From: Sporosarcina highlanderae
GTDB lineage: Bacteria; Bacillota; Bacilli; Bacillales_A; Planococcaceae
Direction: 5' to 3'
Assembly: GCF_030433715.1 (NCBI RefSeq)
Contig: NZ_JAROCC010000001.1
Location: 310,001-374,000, forward strand
DNA length: 64,000 nt
Part shown: positions 53,518 to 62,625 of the stretch, piece after piece
Numbering within the stretch: position 1 is the first letter of the stretch
Layout: the number at the start of each line of letters is the position of its first letter
Translations under genes and position numbers: made by a program
The notes under the pieces: model-generated
What the model was told of the DNA's origin: nothing
Seen by the model: the letters and a program-made list of their open reading frames with translations, nothing else
Database searches by the model: none

Positions 53518-54045
53518 TCACTGTTGAATCAGCCATTTTACGGCTTCCAATAAATTTTCAGCGATATAATCCGGCTCAATTTCAGCCCACTTATGTCGAT
53601 ATTGTGTTAAAGAACCTTCACCCCATCCAGTCAGAACAAGAATTTTCGTCGCACCGACTGAATGTGCCGCTAACATATCTGTCGACCCGACATCACCGAT
53701 AAAAGCCGTTTTCGTTAAATCTAATCCATGTTTTTCCGCTGCCTCCCGAAGCATTCCCAGGCTTGGTTTGCGGCATTCGCATCCTTCCGTGGAGCCGTGA
53801 GGGCATATGAAGGCGTCGTCAAAACCAAATGCCTCGAATTCATCAAGAAAGTCCTCAATGCTTGCCTGCCCTTTGCTGATCCTGTGCTGATTTGTACAGG
53901 CGAAGGTCTTAATTCCGTTTTCTTTCAACAGATCAAGAGCTTCTTTGCTAAAAGGATAGGGAGTGAAATTTTTCGGATGAATGAAATGGCCAGTTCCTCC
54001 GATTGTTCCATCTCGGTCGATAAAAACTGCTTGTAAATCTTCCAA
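53518..54045 (-). CDS. HAD-IIIA phosphatase (GmhB/HisB-like)
   Basis: 175 aa. Catalytic motif I is FIDRDGTIGG, motif II lies in FACTNQ, and motif III and IV residues are in CRKPSLGML and FIGDVGSTDMLAA. A zinc loop CPHGSTEGCECRK is typical of D-glycero-D-manno-heptose-bisphosphate and histidinol-phosphate phosphatases. The substrate is uncertain without pathway neighbours. The start at 54045 (MEDLQAVFIDRDGT) places motif I right at the N-terminus, as in the family. Confidence 0.82.
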   Translation of the reverse strand: MEDLQAVFIDRDGTIGGTGHFIHPKNFTPYPFSKEALDLLKENGIKTFACTNQHRISKGQASIEDFLDEFEAFGFDDAFICPHGSTEGCECRKPSLGMLREAAEKHGLDLTKTAFIGDVGSTDMLAAHSVGATKILVLTGWGEGSLTQYRHKWAEIEPDYIAENLLEAVKWLIQQ

Positions 54046-54112
54046 TTGATTCTCCCCTTCCCTAAGTGGAATTATTCTATTACATCACTGAACGAATCCG
54101 GATCTCTTGACG

Positions 54113-54170
54113 GTCACCACCGACTCGCACGGGGTTATCACCGACTCTCCCGACTTTATCACCGTTCGTC
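54113..54170 (+). repeat. Intergenic 21-bp-period array 7, mixed dialect
   Basis: Three units (GTCACCACCGACTC, TTATCACCGACTC, TTATCACCGTTC) with anchors at 54117, 54138 and 54159, 21 bp apart. It lies between two minus-strand genes. Confidence 0.75.
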
Positions 54171-54202
54171 CATTTACCGGAATCTTTAATCGTTCCAACT
54201 TT

Positions 54203-55486
54203 TCACTTCGACGTTACTTCCTCCAATACCTCCCTCGCAAAATGGTAAAGTGATGTGTGAGGCATGCCGTGCAGGCGGTCAACCGTCGACCTGGCCAGCT
54301 TTTCCGCTTGAGTCAAATCACCGAGGCGGTAGCGGCAGATTGCTTCGTAACTGGAGGAAATTACGCGTAGTGCAGTGTCTATGGGACTGAGCTGGACGCG
54401 TTCTGGAAGGTTGATTCGATTTTGTTCGAATAACGACAATGCTTCTTCGTACCGTTCCACTCTCGTCAGCACCCTCGCTAACATATTTTTTGCCAAAACT
54501 ACGAATTCTCCCTTATAGTCTTTTGGATATTTCCCCGATGCCTCGATATCCTGAATGAGCTGCTCGGCATCACGCAAAGCTTTTTCGTAATTTTTCTCAA
54601 AAAACTCTTCCCTGGACACTTGTGTCAGCCGATATTCGAATAGAAGCGTTTCCTCTTTGAGCAACTTGGCAAATAAATAGCTTTCTTCCGCATACTCGCG
54701 TGCTTTTTCCATCTCCAACCTGTCGTAATGCAGCCATACTTTCATATTGAGCAGCTGATAATAATTTTCCAGCACCATATGGGCACGCGCAAAATCGATT
54801 GCCTGGTCGACCATTTCATGTGCTTGCTCATGTTGTCCCAATGCCTCGAATGTAAAGGCTTTAGCGAATAAAAGCTGAATATGCATCGACTTCGTTTCTA
54901 TGCTGTCCATTACGTTCAATTCTTTTATTCCCCTGTCGAACAAATCGACGGCCGCATAATAATCTGCTCGGTCAAATTCGATTTCCGCCAAGAAGATATA
55001 GCACCTGACAACACGCCAATCCATCTGCAACGCCCGATAGCGCTCCATCGCCTTTTCGATGAATAGAGTCCAATCATTTTCGGCGATTTCTTTATAGAGG
55101 TCGACTGCAAATAGATAAAGGTAGTACAAAATCCGGGCATAGATTTCATGCATTCTTGCTGCTTCATAGCCCGTTATGTTTTTCCCTACTATTGGACGGA
55201 GCAGCTGTTCTGCCTCCACAGCCGGTCGCTGTCCGCTTTGCCCCCACAATTCAAGCGCTCTCTTCATCATCCGCTGCAGCTCTTCCCGCGGCACCTCTTC
55301 AACCAATTCAGATACATTGACGCCAAGTTGCCTTGCGATATGCTGCAGCCGCTCGATGGACGGCTGCGTTTTTCCATTTTCAATCAAACTGATCATCCCG
55401 CGTGATACATGTTCGTTCGCTACGTCCGAAATTGTCATGTTCTTTGCTGTCCTTATACGTTTTATATTTTCTCCTACATGGGTCAA
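54203..55486 (-). CDS. XRE-family regulator with TPR domain (RRNPP-like)
   Basis: 427 aa. An N-terminal Cro/CI helix-turn-helix (residues about 6-60: NIKRIRTAKNMTISDVANEH, then SLIENGKTQPSIERLQHIA) is followed by a long helical TPR region to the C-terminus, the architecture of peptide-sensing RRNPP regulators. No cognate peptide gene is visible. It is divergent from an MFS exporter. Three TGTTTAAT boxes lie between them, and one recurs before the second MFS gene, so it probably controls both exporters. Confidence 0.82.
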   Translation of the reverse strand: MTHVGENIKRIRTAKNMTISDVANEHVSRGMISLIENGKTQPSIERLQHIARQLGVNVSELVEEVPREELQRMMKRALELWGQSGQRPAVEAEQLLRPIVGKNITGYEAARMHEIYARILYYLYLFAVDLYKEIAENDWTLFIEKAMERYRALQMDWRVVRCYIFLAEIEFDRADYYAAVDLFDRGIKELNVMDSIETKSMHIQLLFAKAFTFEALGQHEQAHEMVDQAIDFARAHMVLENYYQLLNMKVWLHYDRLEMEKAREYAEESYLFAKLLKEETLLFEYRLTQVSREEFFEKNYEKALRDAEQLIQDIEASGKYPKDYKGEFVVLAKNMLARVLTRVERYEEALSLFEQNRINLPERVQLSPIDTALRVISSSYEAICRYRLGDLTQAEKLARSTVDRLHGMPHTSLYHFAREVLEEVTSK

Positions 55487-55530
55487 TGGACTTCACCCTT
55501 TACCGTTTTTTATTATCCTAATCATATCAT

Positions 55531-55606
55531 TGTTTAATAATCAAAACAATTTTGTTTAATATATTGAATTAAATTAAATTGCGTGTTATGTTTAATATAT
55601 TAAACA
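55531..55606. promoter_or_regulatory. Operator cluster between the XRE regulator and MFS 1
   Basis: It holds a perfect 18-bp palindrome TGTTTAATATATTAAACA (55589-55606) and two weaker copies, TGTTTAATAATCAAAACA (55531-55548) and TGTTTAATATATTGAATT (55553-55570). The perfect copy sits just upstream of the MFS 1 ribosome site. It is the likely binding site of the XRE-TPR protein. Confidence 0.65.
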
Positions 55607-55622
55607 AAAGGGGTTGGGAGAT

Positions 55623-56885
55623 TTGATTAAGAGAAATATGTCACTGATTGTGACGAACCAGTTTTTAACCAATTTGGCTGACAGTATTTTCACCATTTCC
55701 ATCATGTGGTATATGTATGACATTACACAGTCGCCGCTTTCTTCGGCACTTGTGACTGCTGTCGGTGCATTGACAGCGGTTTTCATCGCGCCGCTCATCG
55801 GGGTGATTGTTGATCGCAAAGAACCGAAGGGCTCCATGCAGATCGGTTATGCCGTGATGACGGCGATTGGTGTATTACTTACAGTTGCTTATTTGTTTTG
55901 GCTCGATTGGGTCGCTTTTGCGATTTACGCTGCCCTTATACTTCATAATATTTGCATGACGTTCATCGGCCCAGCGAAAAACAAGCTTTTACCGCGGATT
56001 GTTGGTGTGGAGCGAATTGTCAAAGTGAATGGTTATATATCTTCCACAAGTAAGACATCTTATTTGATTGGCCAAGGAATCAGCGGCGTATTGATTACCA
56101 TCATGGGTTTTGTCGGCGTTATGCTGCTTCATTCTGGGGTGTATATCATCGCGAGCATTTTATTGATTTTCGTAATAAATGTTTCGTTAGCGCGTGATGA
56201 AGAGGAATCAGAAGCCGCGTCTACGAAAAAGCCATCCATGTTTTCCGAATTCAAAGAGGGATGGGCTGTCTTGCGAAATAACCGTCCTATCTTGAAGTTG
56301 TCAATCTTGGCTTCTTTAATGAACGCGACAACGATTGCAGGGGCTTTGATGGTCGTCTTGGTTACCGATCAATATGGAGGGAATGCATTTCAATTCGGTT
56401 TGTTCGGCGCATTTGCCGCTATAGGGGGAATATTGATTGGGCTCGTTGCGGATAAAGTAACCTCATTCGCGAAGCCATACATCGTCTTGTTCATTTCCTT
56501 AGCGGGTGCGGGAGCTGCGTTTATGTTTATGGGCGTTACATCAGGCCTTTACGTGGGCATTGTTCTATATGTGGCGATGAATACACTCATGACGGTATAT
56601 GGCGTTTTATATAGCTCTTTACTTATTGTGTTAGTAGAAGATAAATATAGGGGACGGGTCTATACGTTGAATGGCGCAATCGCCACTTTTCTCATGCCTG
56701 GGTTCGCCATAGCGGGTGGGATTATCGCTGAGTGGGGCATACCCGTCAACCAATTATGGGTTGGCGCTGGTATTTGGGTGCTACTCCTTTCCCTTTTCTT
56801 CTTGCTTGACCCTGATATTCGAGAGATTCATAAGGTTTCTGGGAAAAAGGCTAAGACAGGGGATGTGGCTACTGCGGGGGATTGA
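55623..56885 (+). CDS. MFS transporter 1 (efflux type)
   Basis: About 420 aa with 12 predicted helices. The loop between helices 2 and 3 (GVIVDRKEPKGSMQIG) fits the MFS motif A region, and ESEAASTKKPSMFSEFKEGW is the central cytoplasmic loop. It starts with LIKRNMSLIVTNQFLTNLAD. TTG at 55623 is preferred after AAGGGGTTGGGAG. It is a close paralogue of 57253-58515 and presumably exports a drug or small molecule. Expression is probably repressed or activated at the palindrome 17 nt upstream. Confidence 0.8.
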   Translation: MIKRNMSLIVTNQFLTNLADSIFTISIMWYMYDITQSPLSSALVTAVGALTAVFIAPLIGVIVDRKEPKGSMQIGYAVMTAIGVLLTVAYLFWLDWVAFAIYAALILHNICMTFIGPAKNKLLPRIVGVERIVKVNGYISSTSKTSYLIGQGISGVLITIMGFVGVMLLHSGVYIIASILLIFVINVSLARDEEESEAASTKKPSMFSEFKEGWAVLRNNRPILKLSILASLMNATTIAGALMVVLVTDQYGGNAFQFGLFGAFAAIGGILIGLVADKVTSFAKPYIVLFISLAGAGAAFMFMGVTSGLYVGIVLYVAMNTLMTVYGVLYSSLLIVLVEDKYRGRVYTLNGAIATFLMPGFAIAGGIIAEWGIPVNQLWVGAGIWVLLLSLFFLLDPDIREIHKVSGKKAKTGDVATAGD

Positions 56886-56918
56886 TTAATGGTGTGTTGT
56901 GCAGCGATGATGGTTTGG

Positions 56919-57010
56919 TTATCACCGCTTGGCATGGATTTATCACCACTCAGCAGCACTTTATCACCGCTTAGGCGAGAGTTATCACCACTTAAGTCTT
57001 TTACCACCGG
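56919..57010 (+). repeat. Intergenic 21-bp-period array 8, dialect A
   Basis: Four regular units (anchors 56923, 56944, 56965, 56986; 21 bp apart) and a degenerate fifth (TTTACCACCGG, 19 bp on). It follows MFS 1, in the same relative place as array 9 after MFS 2. Confidence 0.82.
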
Positions 57011-57052
57011 TGCAATACTTTTCCACCGACACCACCATTTATCCATGCAAAA

Positions 57053-57083
57053 ACGCTGATTTCCCTAAAAAGGAATCAGCGCT
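57053..57083. terminator. Terminator copied from the gntP 3' region
   Basis: AACGCTGATT...AATCAGCG hairpin. The same hairpin, slightly diverged, lies at about 58684-58708 downstream of the intact gntP-type gene. Confidence 0.72.
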
Positions 57084-57087
57084 TGTA

Positions 57088-57200
57088 TTAAACCAATATC
57101 ACCCAAAGAATTGTTGTCACAACACTTGTCGTAAGCCCTTGAAGCAATGTCACCACTGTTTGAGCTTTGTATGTGTCAGTTATTTTCATTACACTGAATT
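57088..57200 (-). pseudogene. C-terminal remnant of a second gntP-type permease gene
   Basis: The minus strand reads about 36 codons, MKITDTYKAQTVVTLLQGLT then TSVVTTILWVILV and stop. It aligns almost residue for residue with the end of the intact permease at 58717 (MKVTDAYKAQTMATLLQGVT, then TIVVTMILWMILV). Upstream of 57200 the homology ends and the MFS 2 promoter begins. This is a scar of tandem duplication of the MFS-gntP junction. Confidence 0.8.
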
Positions 57201-57218
57201 CGTTTTAAACTCACGTAG

Positions 57219-57236
57219 TGTTCAATATATTAAACA
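57219..57236. promoter_or_regulatory. Operator upstream of MFS 2
   Basis: TGTTCAATATATTAAACA differs from the perfect palindrome before MFS 1 by one base and lies at the same distance (17 nt) from the TTG start. Confidence 0.65.
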
Positions 57237-57252
57237 AAGGGGGTTGGGAGAA

Positions 57253-58515
57253 TTGATTAAGAGGAATATGTCTTTGATTGTAACGAATCAATTTTTGACA
57301 AAGTTGGCAGACAGCATTTTCACCATTTCAATCATGTGGTATATGTACGAAATTACAGGATCTCCGCTTTCTTCAGCGCTTATTACAGCTGTTGGATCAT
57401 TGAGCAGTGTCTTTATTGCTCCAATCATCGGGGTGTTGGTCGACAGGAGTGAACCGAAATCCTCCATGCAAATCGGTTATTTGGCAATGATAATCGTAGG
57501 CGTGTTTTTGTCGCTAGCCTATCTGTTTTGGTTGGACGGGGTTGCTTTTGCAATTTACGCGGCACTTATCATCCATGATATTTGCATGACGTTCATTGGA
57601 CCGGCTAAAAATAAATTGTTGCCACGGATTGTCGGTGTCAATCGAATTGTGAAAGTGAATGGGTATATTACATCCACAAGTAGTACAGCAAGTCTGATCG
57701 GGCAGGCGATTAGTGGCGTATTGATTACAATCATGGGGTTTGTCGGTGTGATGCTATTCCATTCAGGAGTGTATATCGTTGCGAGTATCCTATTGATATT
57801 TGTCATTAATGTTGCTGCGCCGCGGGTGAATGAGGAGCAAGGCGATACACCTAAGAGGAAGACGTCTATGTTCAGTGAAATGAAAGAGGGATGGGCCGTT
57901 TTGCTGAGAAATCGGGCTCTATTCAAATTGACTATATTAGCATCTGCAATGAATGCGACAACGATTGCTGGTGCATTGGCGGTCGTCTTGATAACTGATC
58001 ATTATGGGGGAAGCGCTTTTCAGTTTGGGTTGTTCGGAGCCTTTGCGGCGGTCAGTAGCATTTTGGTCGGACTGGTAGCCGATAAGGCAACATCCTTTGC
58101 AAGACCTGCTATCGTCATGTTTTCGACAATGTCTGTCAGTGCGATTGCCTTTTTATCCATGGGTCTAACAACCGCATTGTATTTAGGCATTCTCTTCTTC
58201 GTCATTATGAATACCCTCATGACGGTGTTTGGTATTCTATGGAGCTCATTGCTCATCGTTTTAGTGGAAGACAAATTCCGCGGAAGGGTCTTCACTTTAA
58301 ATGGGGCAATTTCATCGTTCCTTATGCCTGGATTCGCAATTGCAGGGGGAATCATCGCGGAATGGGGGATACCCGTCAATCAATTATTTGTTGGTGCTGG
58401 TATTTGGGTGCTACTTCTATCATTCTTTTTATTGGTTGACCCAGATATTCGTGGGATTCGGAAGGTTTCAGGGAAAATGGCTGGCTCAGGGGATACAACT
58501 GTTGCAGTGGAATGA
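57253..58515 (+). CDS. MFS transporter 2 (efflux type)
   Basis: 420 aa, 12 helices, collinear with MFS 1 and highly similar (SLIVTNQFLTKLADSIFTIS, FIGPAKNKLLPRIVGVNRIV, PGFAIAGGIIAEWGIPVNQL). TTG at 57253 uses the same leader (GGGTTGGGAGAAT). The long open frame to 56929 only runs through the repeat array and gntP remnant. The two exporters likely answer to one regulator. Sequence changes cluster in the central loop and last third, so substrate range may differ. Confidence 0.8.
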   Translation: MIKRNMSLIVTNQFLTKLADSIFTISIMWYMYEITGSPLSSALITAVGSLSSVFIAPIIGVLVDRSEPKSSMQIGYLAMIIVGVFLSLAYLFWLDGVAFAIYAALIIHDICMTFIGPAKNKLLPRIVGVNRIVKVNGYITSTSSTASLIGQAISGVLITIMGFVGVMLFHSGVYIVASILLIFVINVAAPRVNEEQGDTPKRKTSMFSEMKEGWAVLLRNRALFKLTILASAMNATTIAGALAVVLITDHYGGSAFQFGLFGAFAAVSSILVGLVADKATSFARPAIVMFSTMSVSAIAFLSMGLTTALYLGILFFVIMNTLMTVFGILWSSLLIVLVEDKFRGRVFTLNGAISSFLMPGFAIAGGIIAEWGIPVNQLFVGAGIWVLLLSFFLLVDPDIRGIRKVSGKMAGSGDTTVAVE

Positions 58516-58546
58516 AAAATGGCTACCTTGGTAGGTGTGTAAATTG

Positions 58547-58670
58547 GTTATCACCGCTTAGCATGGGTTTATCACCGCTTAAAGTGAGTTTATCACCGCT
58601 CAGCGGCACTTTATCACCGCTCAGCGGCACTTTATCACCGCTTAGACAGCGTTTATCACCACTCAGCCAT
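58547..58670 (+). repeat. Intergenic 21-bp-period array 9, dialect A
   Basis: Six units with core TTATCACCGCTTA/TTATCACCGCTCA. Anchors at 58551, 58572, 58593, 58614, 58635 and 58656 are exactly 21 bp apart. Two adjacent units are identical including the linker. Confidence 0.88.
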
Positions 58671-58716
58671 TTTAAAAGTGAAAAACGCTGATTCCCCAAA
58701 GGAATCAGCTCACTTT

Positions 58717-60063
58717 TTAAACCAATATCATCCAAAGAATCATCGTGACAACAATCGTCGTGACCCCTTGTAGTAATGTCGCCATTGTCTGTGCTTTGTA
58801 GGCGTCCGTCACTTTCATTCCACTGAACTCAGTGACGACCCAGAAGAAGCTATCGTTCACGTGGCTCACTGTCATTGCACCTGCTCCGACTGCCATGACT
58901 ACAAGTGCCATTGGAATAGCTCCTTCAACTCCCATGGCTGGAAGAAGCGGTGCAACCAATGTGGAAGTGATGACCAAAGCTGCAGTTGACGAACCTTGTG
59001 CTGTTTTCAATGCAGCTGCGATGAAGAACGGAACAAGAAGGAAGAATGCTCCACCTGCTAATGCATCGAAGTTCATTCCGCCAATCAAATCCGCTACACC
59101 CGAATTCGAGATGACTTTCCCGAACGCGCCACCTGCACCAGTGATAAGCAAAATTGGTGCCGCTTCTTTCAGACCTTCCCCAATCCACTTCGTTAATGTC
59201 TCTTCATTCAATTTAGGTAGAAGTAGGAATGCCGCGAGGACACCAAATAACAAGGCAACTGTAGGTGACCCTAAGAATTGTAGGAAGTTCCTAAAACCGC
59301 CTTCTGCCATTGTCAACTTCGCGACTGAGCCGATACCGATCAAGACGATAGGCAAAACAATCGGTAGGAATGCTTTGAACGTTGAAGGCATTTTGCCAAA
59401 TGACTTAACGATTTCGTCATAATCAAGGCCAATATCTTCCGTATCTTCCGGCACCGAAATTTTCGTTCCGACTCTCACTGCCCATAAATAACCGACAACA
59501 ACCGCTGGGATTGCGACGATTAGACCGATGAGAATAATAGTACCCAAGTAACCTTCCGCGCCGATATTACCAGCCGCGGCAATCGGACCTGGTGTCGGCG
59601 GTACTAATGTATGGGTTGCATATAATCCTGTCGCAAGTGCAACAGCCATTGAGGCAATTGCAACTTTCGCACGTTTCGCCAATGCTTTTTTCAAGCTGGA
59701 TAGAATAATAAAACCTGAATCACAGAAAACCGGAATCGATACGATATATCCTATAATGGACATCGCCAATTGAGGACGTTTCTCCCCAATCAGACGCAAC
59801 ACGACTTCCGCCATCCTGAACGCGGCACCAGATTTCTCTAAAATGACTCCGATGATCGTACCCGCAACAATGACGAGCCCGATTCCCTTCATTAATCCTC
59901 CAAAGCCTTCGTTCACATTATCAACGACAGTCAATAATGGCATGCCAGTCGTGATTCCGACAAAAAACGCACCAGCTAATAATGATAAAAACGGATGAAC
60001 CTTGAATACTGCTGTAAGCACTACAATCAGAACAACACTTAAAACAATCATTGTAACTAACAT
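58717..60063 (-). CDS. GntP-family permease, probably for glycerate
   Basis: 448 aa with about 12 to 14 helices. GntP-family stretches include KSGAAFRMAEVVLRLIGEKR, HTLVPPTPGPIAAAGNIGAE and SHVNDSFFWVVTEFSGM. The family takes up gluconate and related acids by H+ symport. It lies 3 nt after the glycerate kinase gene on the same strand, so glycerate is the likely substrate (GlxP/GarP-type function). A remnant of a second copy is at 57088-57200. Confidence 0.83.
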   Translation of the reverse strand: MLVTMIVLSVVLIVVLTAVFKVHPFLSLLAGAFFVGITTGMPLLTVVDNVNEGFGGLMKGIGLVIVAGTIIGVILEKSGAAFRMAEVVLRLIGEKRPQLAMSIIGYIVSIPVFCDSGFIILSSLKKALAKRAKVAIASMAVALATGLYATHTLVPPTPGPIAAAGNIGAEGYLGTIILIGLIVAIPAVVVGYLWAVRVGTKISVPEDTEDIGLDYDEIVKSFGKMPSTFKAFLPIVLPIVLIGIGSVAKLTMAEGGFRNFLQFLGSPTVALLFGVLAAFLLLPKLNEETLTKWIGEGLKEAAPILLITGAGGAFGKVISNSGVADLIGGMNFDALAGGAFFLLVPFFIAAALKTAQGSSTAALVITSTLVAPLLPAMGVEGAIPMALVVMAVGAGAMTVSHVNDSFFWVVTEFSGMKVTDAYKAQTMATLLQGVTTIVVTMILWMILV

Positions 60064-60066
60064 TCC

Positions 60067-61203
60067 CTACACCCCTTTTTCCGTAATGAATTCCATTACT
60101 TTTTTTGTTTTCTTGCGCAAATGGTCGCGAGCATTCTCAATTGCATCTTCCGCGGATATATTTTCATCCATGAGTGCATGAACTTGCGTAAACAACGGTG
60201 TCAATGCATCGCGACTTTCTTCATCCACAGCCCCCGAAATAAGAATTACGGGCAACGCTATCCGATGCGCCACTTTTGCAATACCGAATGGTGTTTTACC
60301 AGAAAACGTCTGCAAATCGGTTTTGCCTTCGCCGGTGATAATCAGATCTGCATCTTTCACATGTTGATCAAAATCAATTGCTTCGAGCACAACTTCGATT
60401 CCTTGCCGCATTTCGCAGTTGAAGAATGCTTGGAACGCACCTCCCGCTCCTCCTGCAGCTCCTGCCCCTTCCTTCGAATGAAGCGCAATCCCAGTTTCTC
60501 TTTCAATCGCATCCGCAAATTTGTGTAAGTTACGATCAAGTTCTTCCACATCCACCGGAGTTGCCCCCTTCTGCGGTCCGAAAACTGCCGATGCACCAAC
60601 ATGTCCGACAAATGGGTTTTTCACATCACTTGCGACCAAAAACTTACTATGTGCAATGCGTTCATCCCATTTCACACTGTCTATTGAGCAAATATGCTCG
60701 AGTCCGCCTCCCCCTTTCGGCAGTTCAATCCCTTCTTTATTTAAAAAACGCAAACCAAGTGCTTGGAGGATTCCTGCCCCTCCGTCATTCGTTGCGCTTC
60801 CACCAAGACCGATGATGAATTTCCGATAACCGTTGTTTAATGCGTGGAGTATTAGTTCACCAGTGCCGAAAGAAGATGCGATAAACGGATTTTTTTCATT
60901 TTCCTTCAGTCTCATAATTCCTGAAGCCTCCGCGATTTCAATCGCACATGTCTCGCCGTCCCCAAGTACACCATATGACGCTTGAATAGGTCTCCCAAGG
61001 GGGTCTTCAACTGTTACGGACACATATCTCCCATTTGTCGCATCAACCAAACTTCTCATCGTACCTTCTCCACCATCAGCTGCCGGCAACAGAACCGTCC
61101 TAATATCCGGATTGACGTCTCTTATACCTGCAGCCATCGCCTCAGCAGCTTCAATAGCTGATAAACTCCCTTTGAATGAATCGGGTGCCAAAATCACCTT
61201 CAT
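60067..61203 (-). CDS. garK: Glycerate kinase (GarK/GlxK family)
   Basis: About 378 aa. The opening MKVILAPDSFKGSLSAIEAA and the motif IIGLGGSATNDGGAGILQA are diagnostic of type II glycerate kinases, which phosphorylate D-glycerate (to 2- or 3-phosphoglycerate) with ATP. ITGEGKTDLQTFSGKTPFGI is a further conserved block. ATG at 61203 has GGAGG 7 nt upstream; the longer frame enters the intergenic region. It forms an operon with the permease and is divergent from a CdaR-like regulator. Confidence 0.88.
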   Translation of the reverse strand: MKVILAPDSFKGSLSAIEAAEAMAAGIRDVNPDIRTVLLPAADGGEGTMRSLVDATNGRYVSVTVEDPLGRPIQASYGVLGDGETCAIEIAEASGIMRLKENEKNPFIASSFGTGELILHALNNGYRKFIIGLGGSATNDGGAGILQALGLRFLNKEGIELPKGGGGLEHICSIDSVKWDERIAHSKFLVASDVKNPFVGHVGASAVFGPQKGATPVDVEELDRNLHKFADAIERETGIALHSKEGAGAAGGAGGAFQAFFNCEMRQGIEVVLEAIDFDQHVKDADLIITGEGKTDLQTFSGKTPFGIAKVAHRIALPVILISGAVDEESRDALTPLFTQVHALMDENISAEDAIENARDHLRKKTKKVMEFITEKGV

Positions 61204-61333
61204 GGGAAGCACCTCCAAGTTAGAAATAAAACGCTTACATATAATTATATGTTTCGAAAACAATTATACATTATAATTAATGTATAAATTTCGTGTTATA
61301 ATACAGGTGCTTTTTGTACAAGGAGTTGAGGTT

Positions 61334-62413
61334 TTGATTACTAAGAAATTAGCGGAGGAAATCGTGGAACAAACGATGGTCCGATTGAAATGGAATTTGA
61401 ATGTAATGGATACAAATGGAATGATATTGGCTTCGGGGGAAAAAGAACGCATTGATCGAATCCACGAAGGGGCCGCGCATGTTGTTAAGACTAGGCAGAC
61501 ACTTTGGATCACTGATGAGAATACCGCAGACTGGCATGGGACAAAGCCAGGCGTGAACATGCCCATTTATTATAAGGACAAACTAATCGGCGTCATAGGA
61601 GTAACCGGCGACCCTGAAGAATTAAAGGACATTGCGACACTCGTCCAATTGGCGACTGAGATGATGGTCCACCAGGCAATGATTACATCAGAGTCCGAAT
61701 GGAAACGGAAGATAAAAGAACTCGTTTTTGAGGAGTTAGTCGATAGTGGCCCACTTTCACGGATTGTCATCGACAGACTTTCCTTATTGGAATTCAACAT
61801 GACAGGCCCTTATTTGACGTTGTTAGTGCAAACGAAAAATCTGCCTGCATCCCCTCAGCGATTGATCGAAACGATGGAAGAGCAGTTCGATAAGAATACG
61901 GCTTTGATTGGCCTATCTAAATTGCATGAGTTGTTCATCGTTTTGTCCGATGTGAATTTGTCCATCCTTGAAAGGAAACTGCAAAAAATCCATACCTTAT
62001 TCCAAAAGGATTCCACTGTTCGAATTGGGGTCGGTTTGCCTGTTGAAAACCTCGAAGGTATCGTCCATTCATATGAAACGGCGAAGTCCGCAATACACTA
62101 TGGACATTCGGGGGTTACGATCAATTACTATGACGACATCGAACTCACTGCCTTGTTGAAAAGCTCATCTCCAAAGTTGATTGAACGCTTTGCCGGGCGG
62201 ATTTTAGAAGGATTGAGTGAGCAGCTTATTGAAACGTTGGAAGCATTTTTCGAACATGACCAAGCGATTGGCGAAACAGCTGAAGCTTTGGATATCCATC
62301 GTCACACACTGACATATCGGTTGAAGAAAGTTAAGGAGCTGACCTCATTTGACCCGACACGGTTCAGGGATGCGGTCTTGTTTCGAATTGCGTTGTTAGT
62401 GAGAGGTTCGTGA
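61334..62413 (+). CDS. CdaR-like sugar-diacid/glycerate regulator
   Basis: About 359 aa. The N-terminal putative sugar-acid-binding domain (residues 1-135: ITKKLAEEIVEQTMVRLKWN, MNMPIYYKDKLIGVIGVTG-like segment) and the C-terminal PucR-type helix-turn-helix (GETAEALDIHRHTLTYRLKK) define the CdaR family, which activates glycerate or glucarate genes. TTG at 61334 follows AAGGAG. It is divergent from the glycerate kinase operon and probably activates it. The roughly 130-nt gap between the starts should hold its site. Confidence 0.82.
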   Translation: MITKKLAEEIVEQTMVRLKWNLNVMDTNGMILASGEKERIDRIHEGAAHVVKTRQTLWITDENTADWHGTKPGVNMPIYYKDKLIGVIGVTGDPEELKDIATLVQLATEMMVHQAMITSESEWKRKIKELVFEELVDSGPLSRIVIDRLSLLEFNMTGPYLTLLVQTKNLPASPQRLIETMEEQFDKNTALIGLSKLHELFIVLSDVNLSILERKLQKIHTLFQKDSTVRIGVGLPVENLEGIVHSYETAKSAIHYGHSGVTINYYDDIELTALLKSSSPKLIERFAGRILEGLSEQLIETLEAFFEHDQAIGETAEALDIHRHTLTYRLKKVKELTSFDPTRFRDAVLFRIALLVRGS

Positions 62414-62437
62414 GGGGGAGACACCGAGTCTTGAGGC

Positions 62438-62540
62438 GTTATCACCACTTAAAACAGGTTTATCACCACTAAGGCTGGCTTTATCACCACTTAACGCAGG
62501 TTTATCACCACTCGCGCGGACTTTATCACCACTTGGCCAA
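62438..62540 (+). repeat. Intergenic 21-bp-period array 10, dialect A
   Basis: Five units with anchors 62442, 62463, 62484, 62505 and 62526, all 21 bp apart. A single dialect B unit (TTACCACCGACTC) follows at about 62583-62595, out of register. Confidence 0.86.
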
Positions 62541-62625
62541 TTTTTACTGCTAAAAATGGACTTTTTCTTGTCAATTGAGGGGTTACCACCGACTCTCGGC
62601 TTCAGCTCATTTTTGGGAAGTGAAA

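Noticed and set aside
58547..58670. CRISPR array
   Set aside because: Units have a 14-nt core and 7-nt linkers, far shorter than CRISPR repeats and spacers. No cas genes or leader are present.
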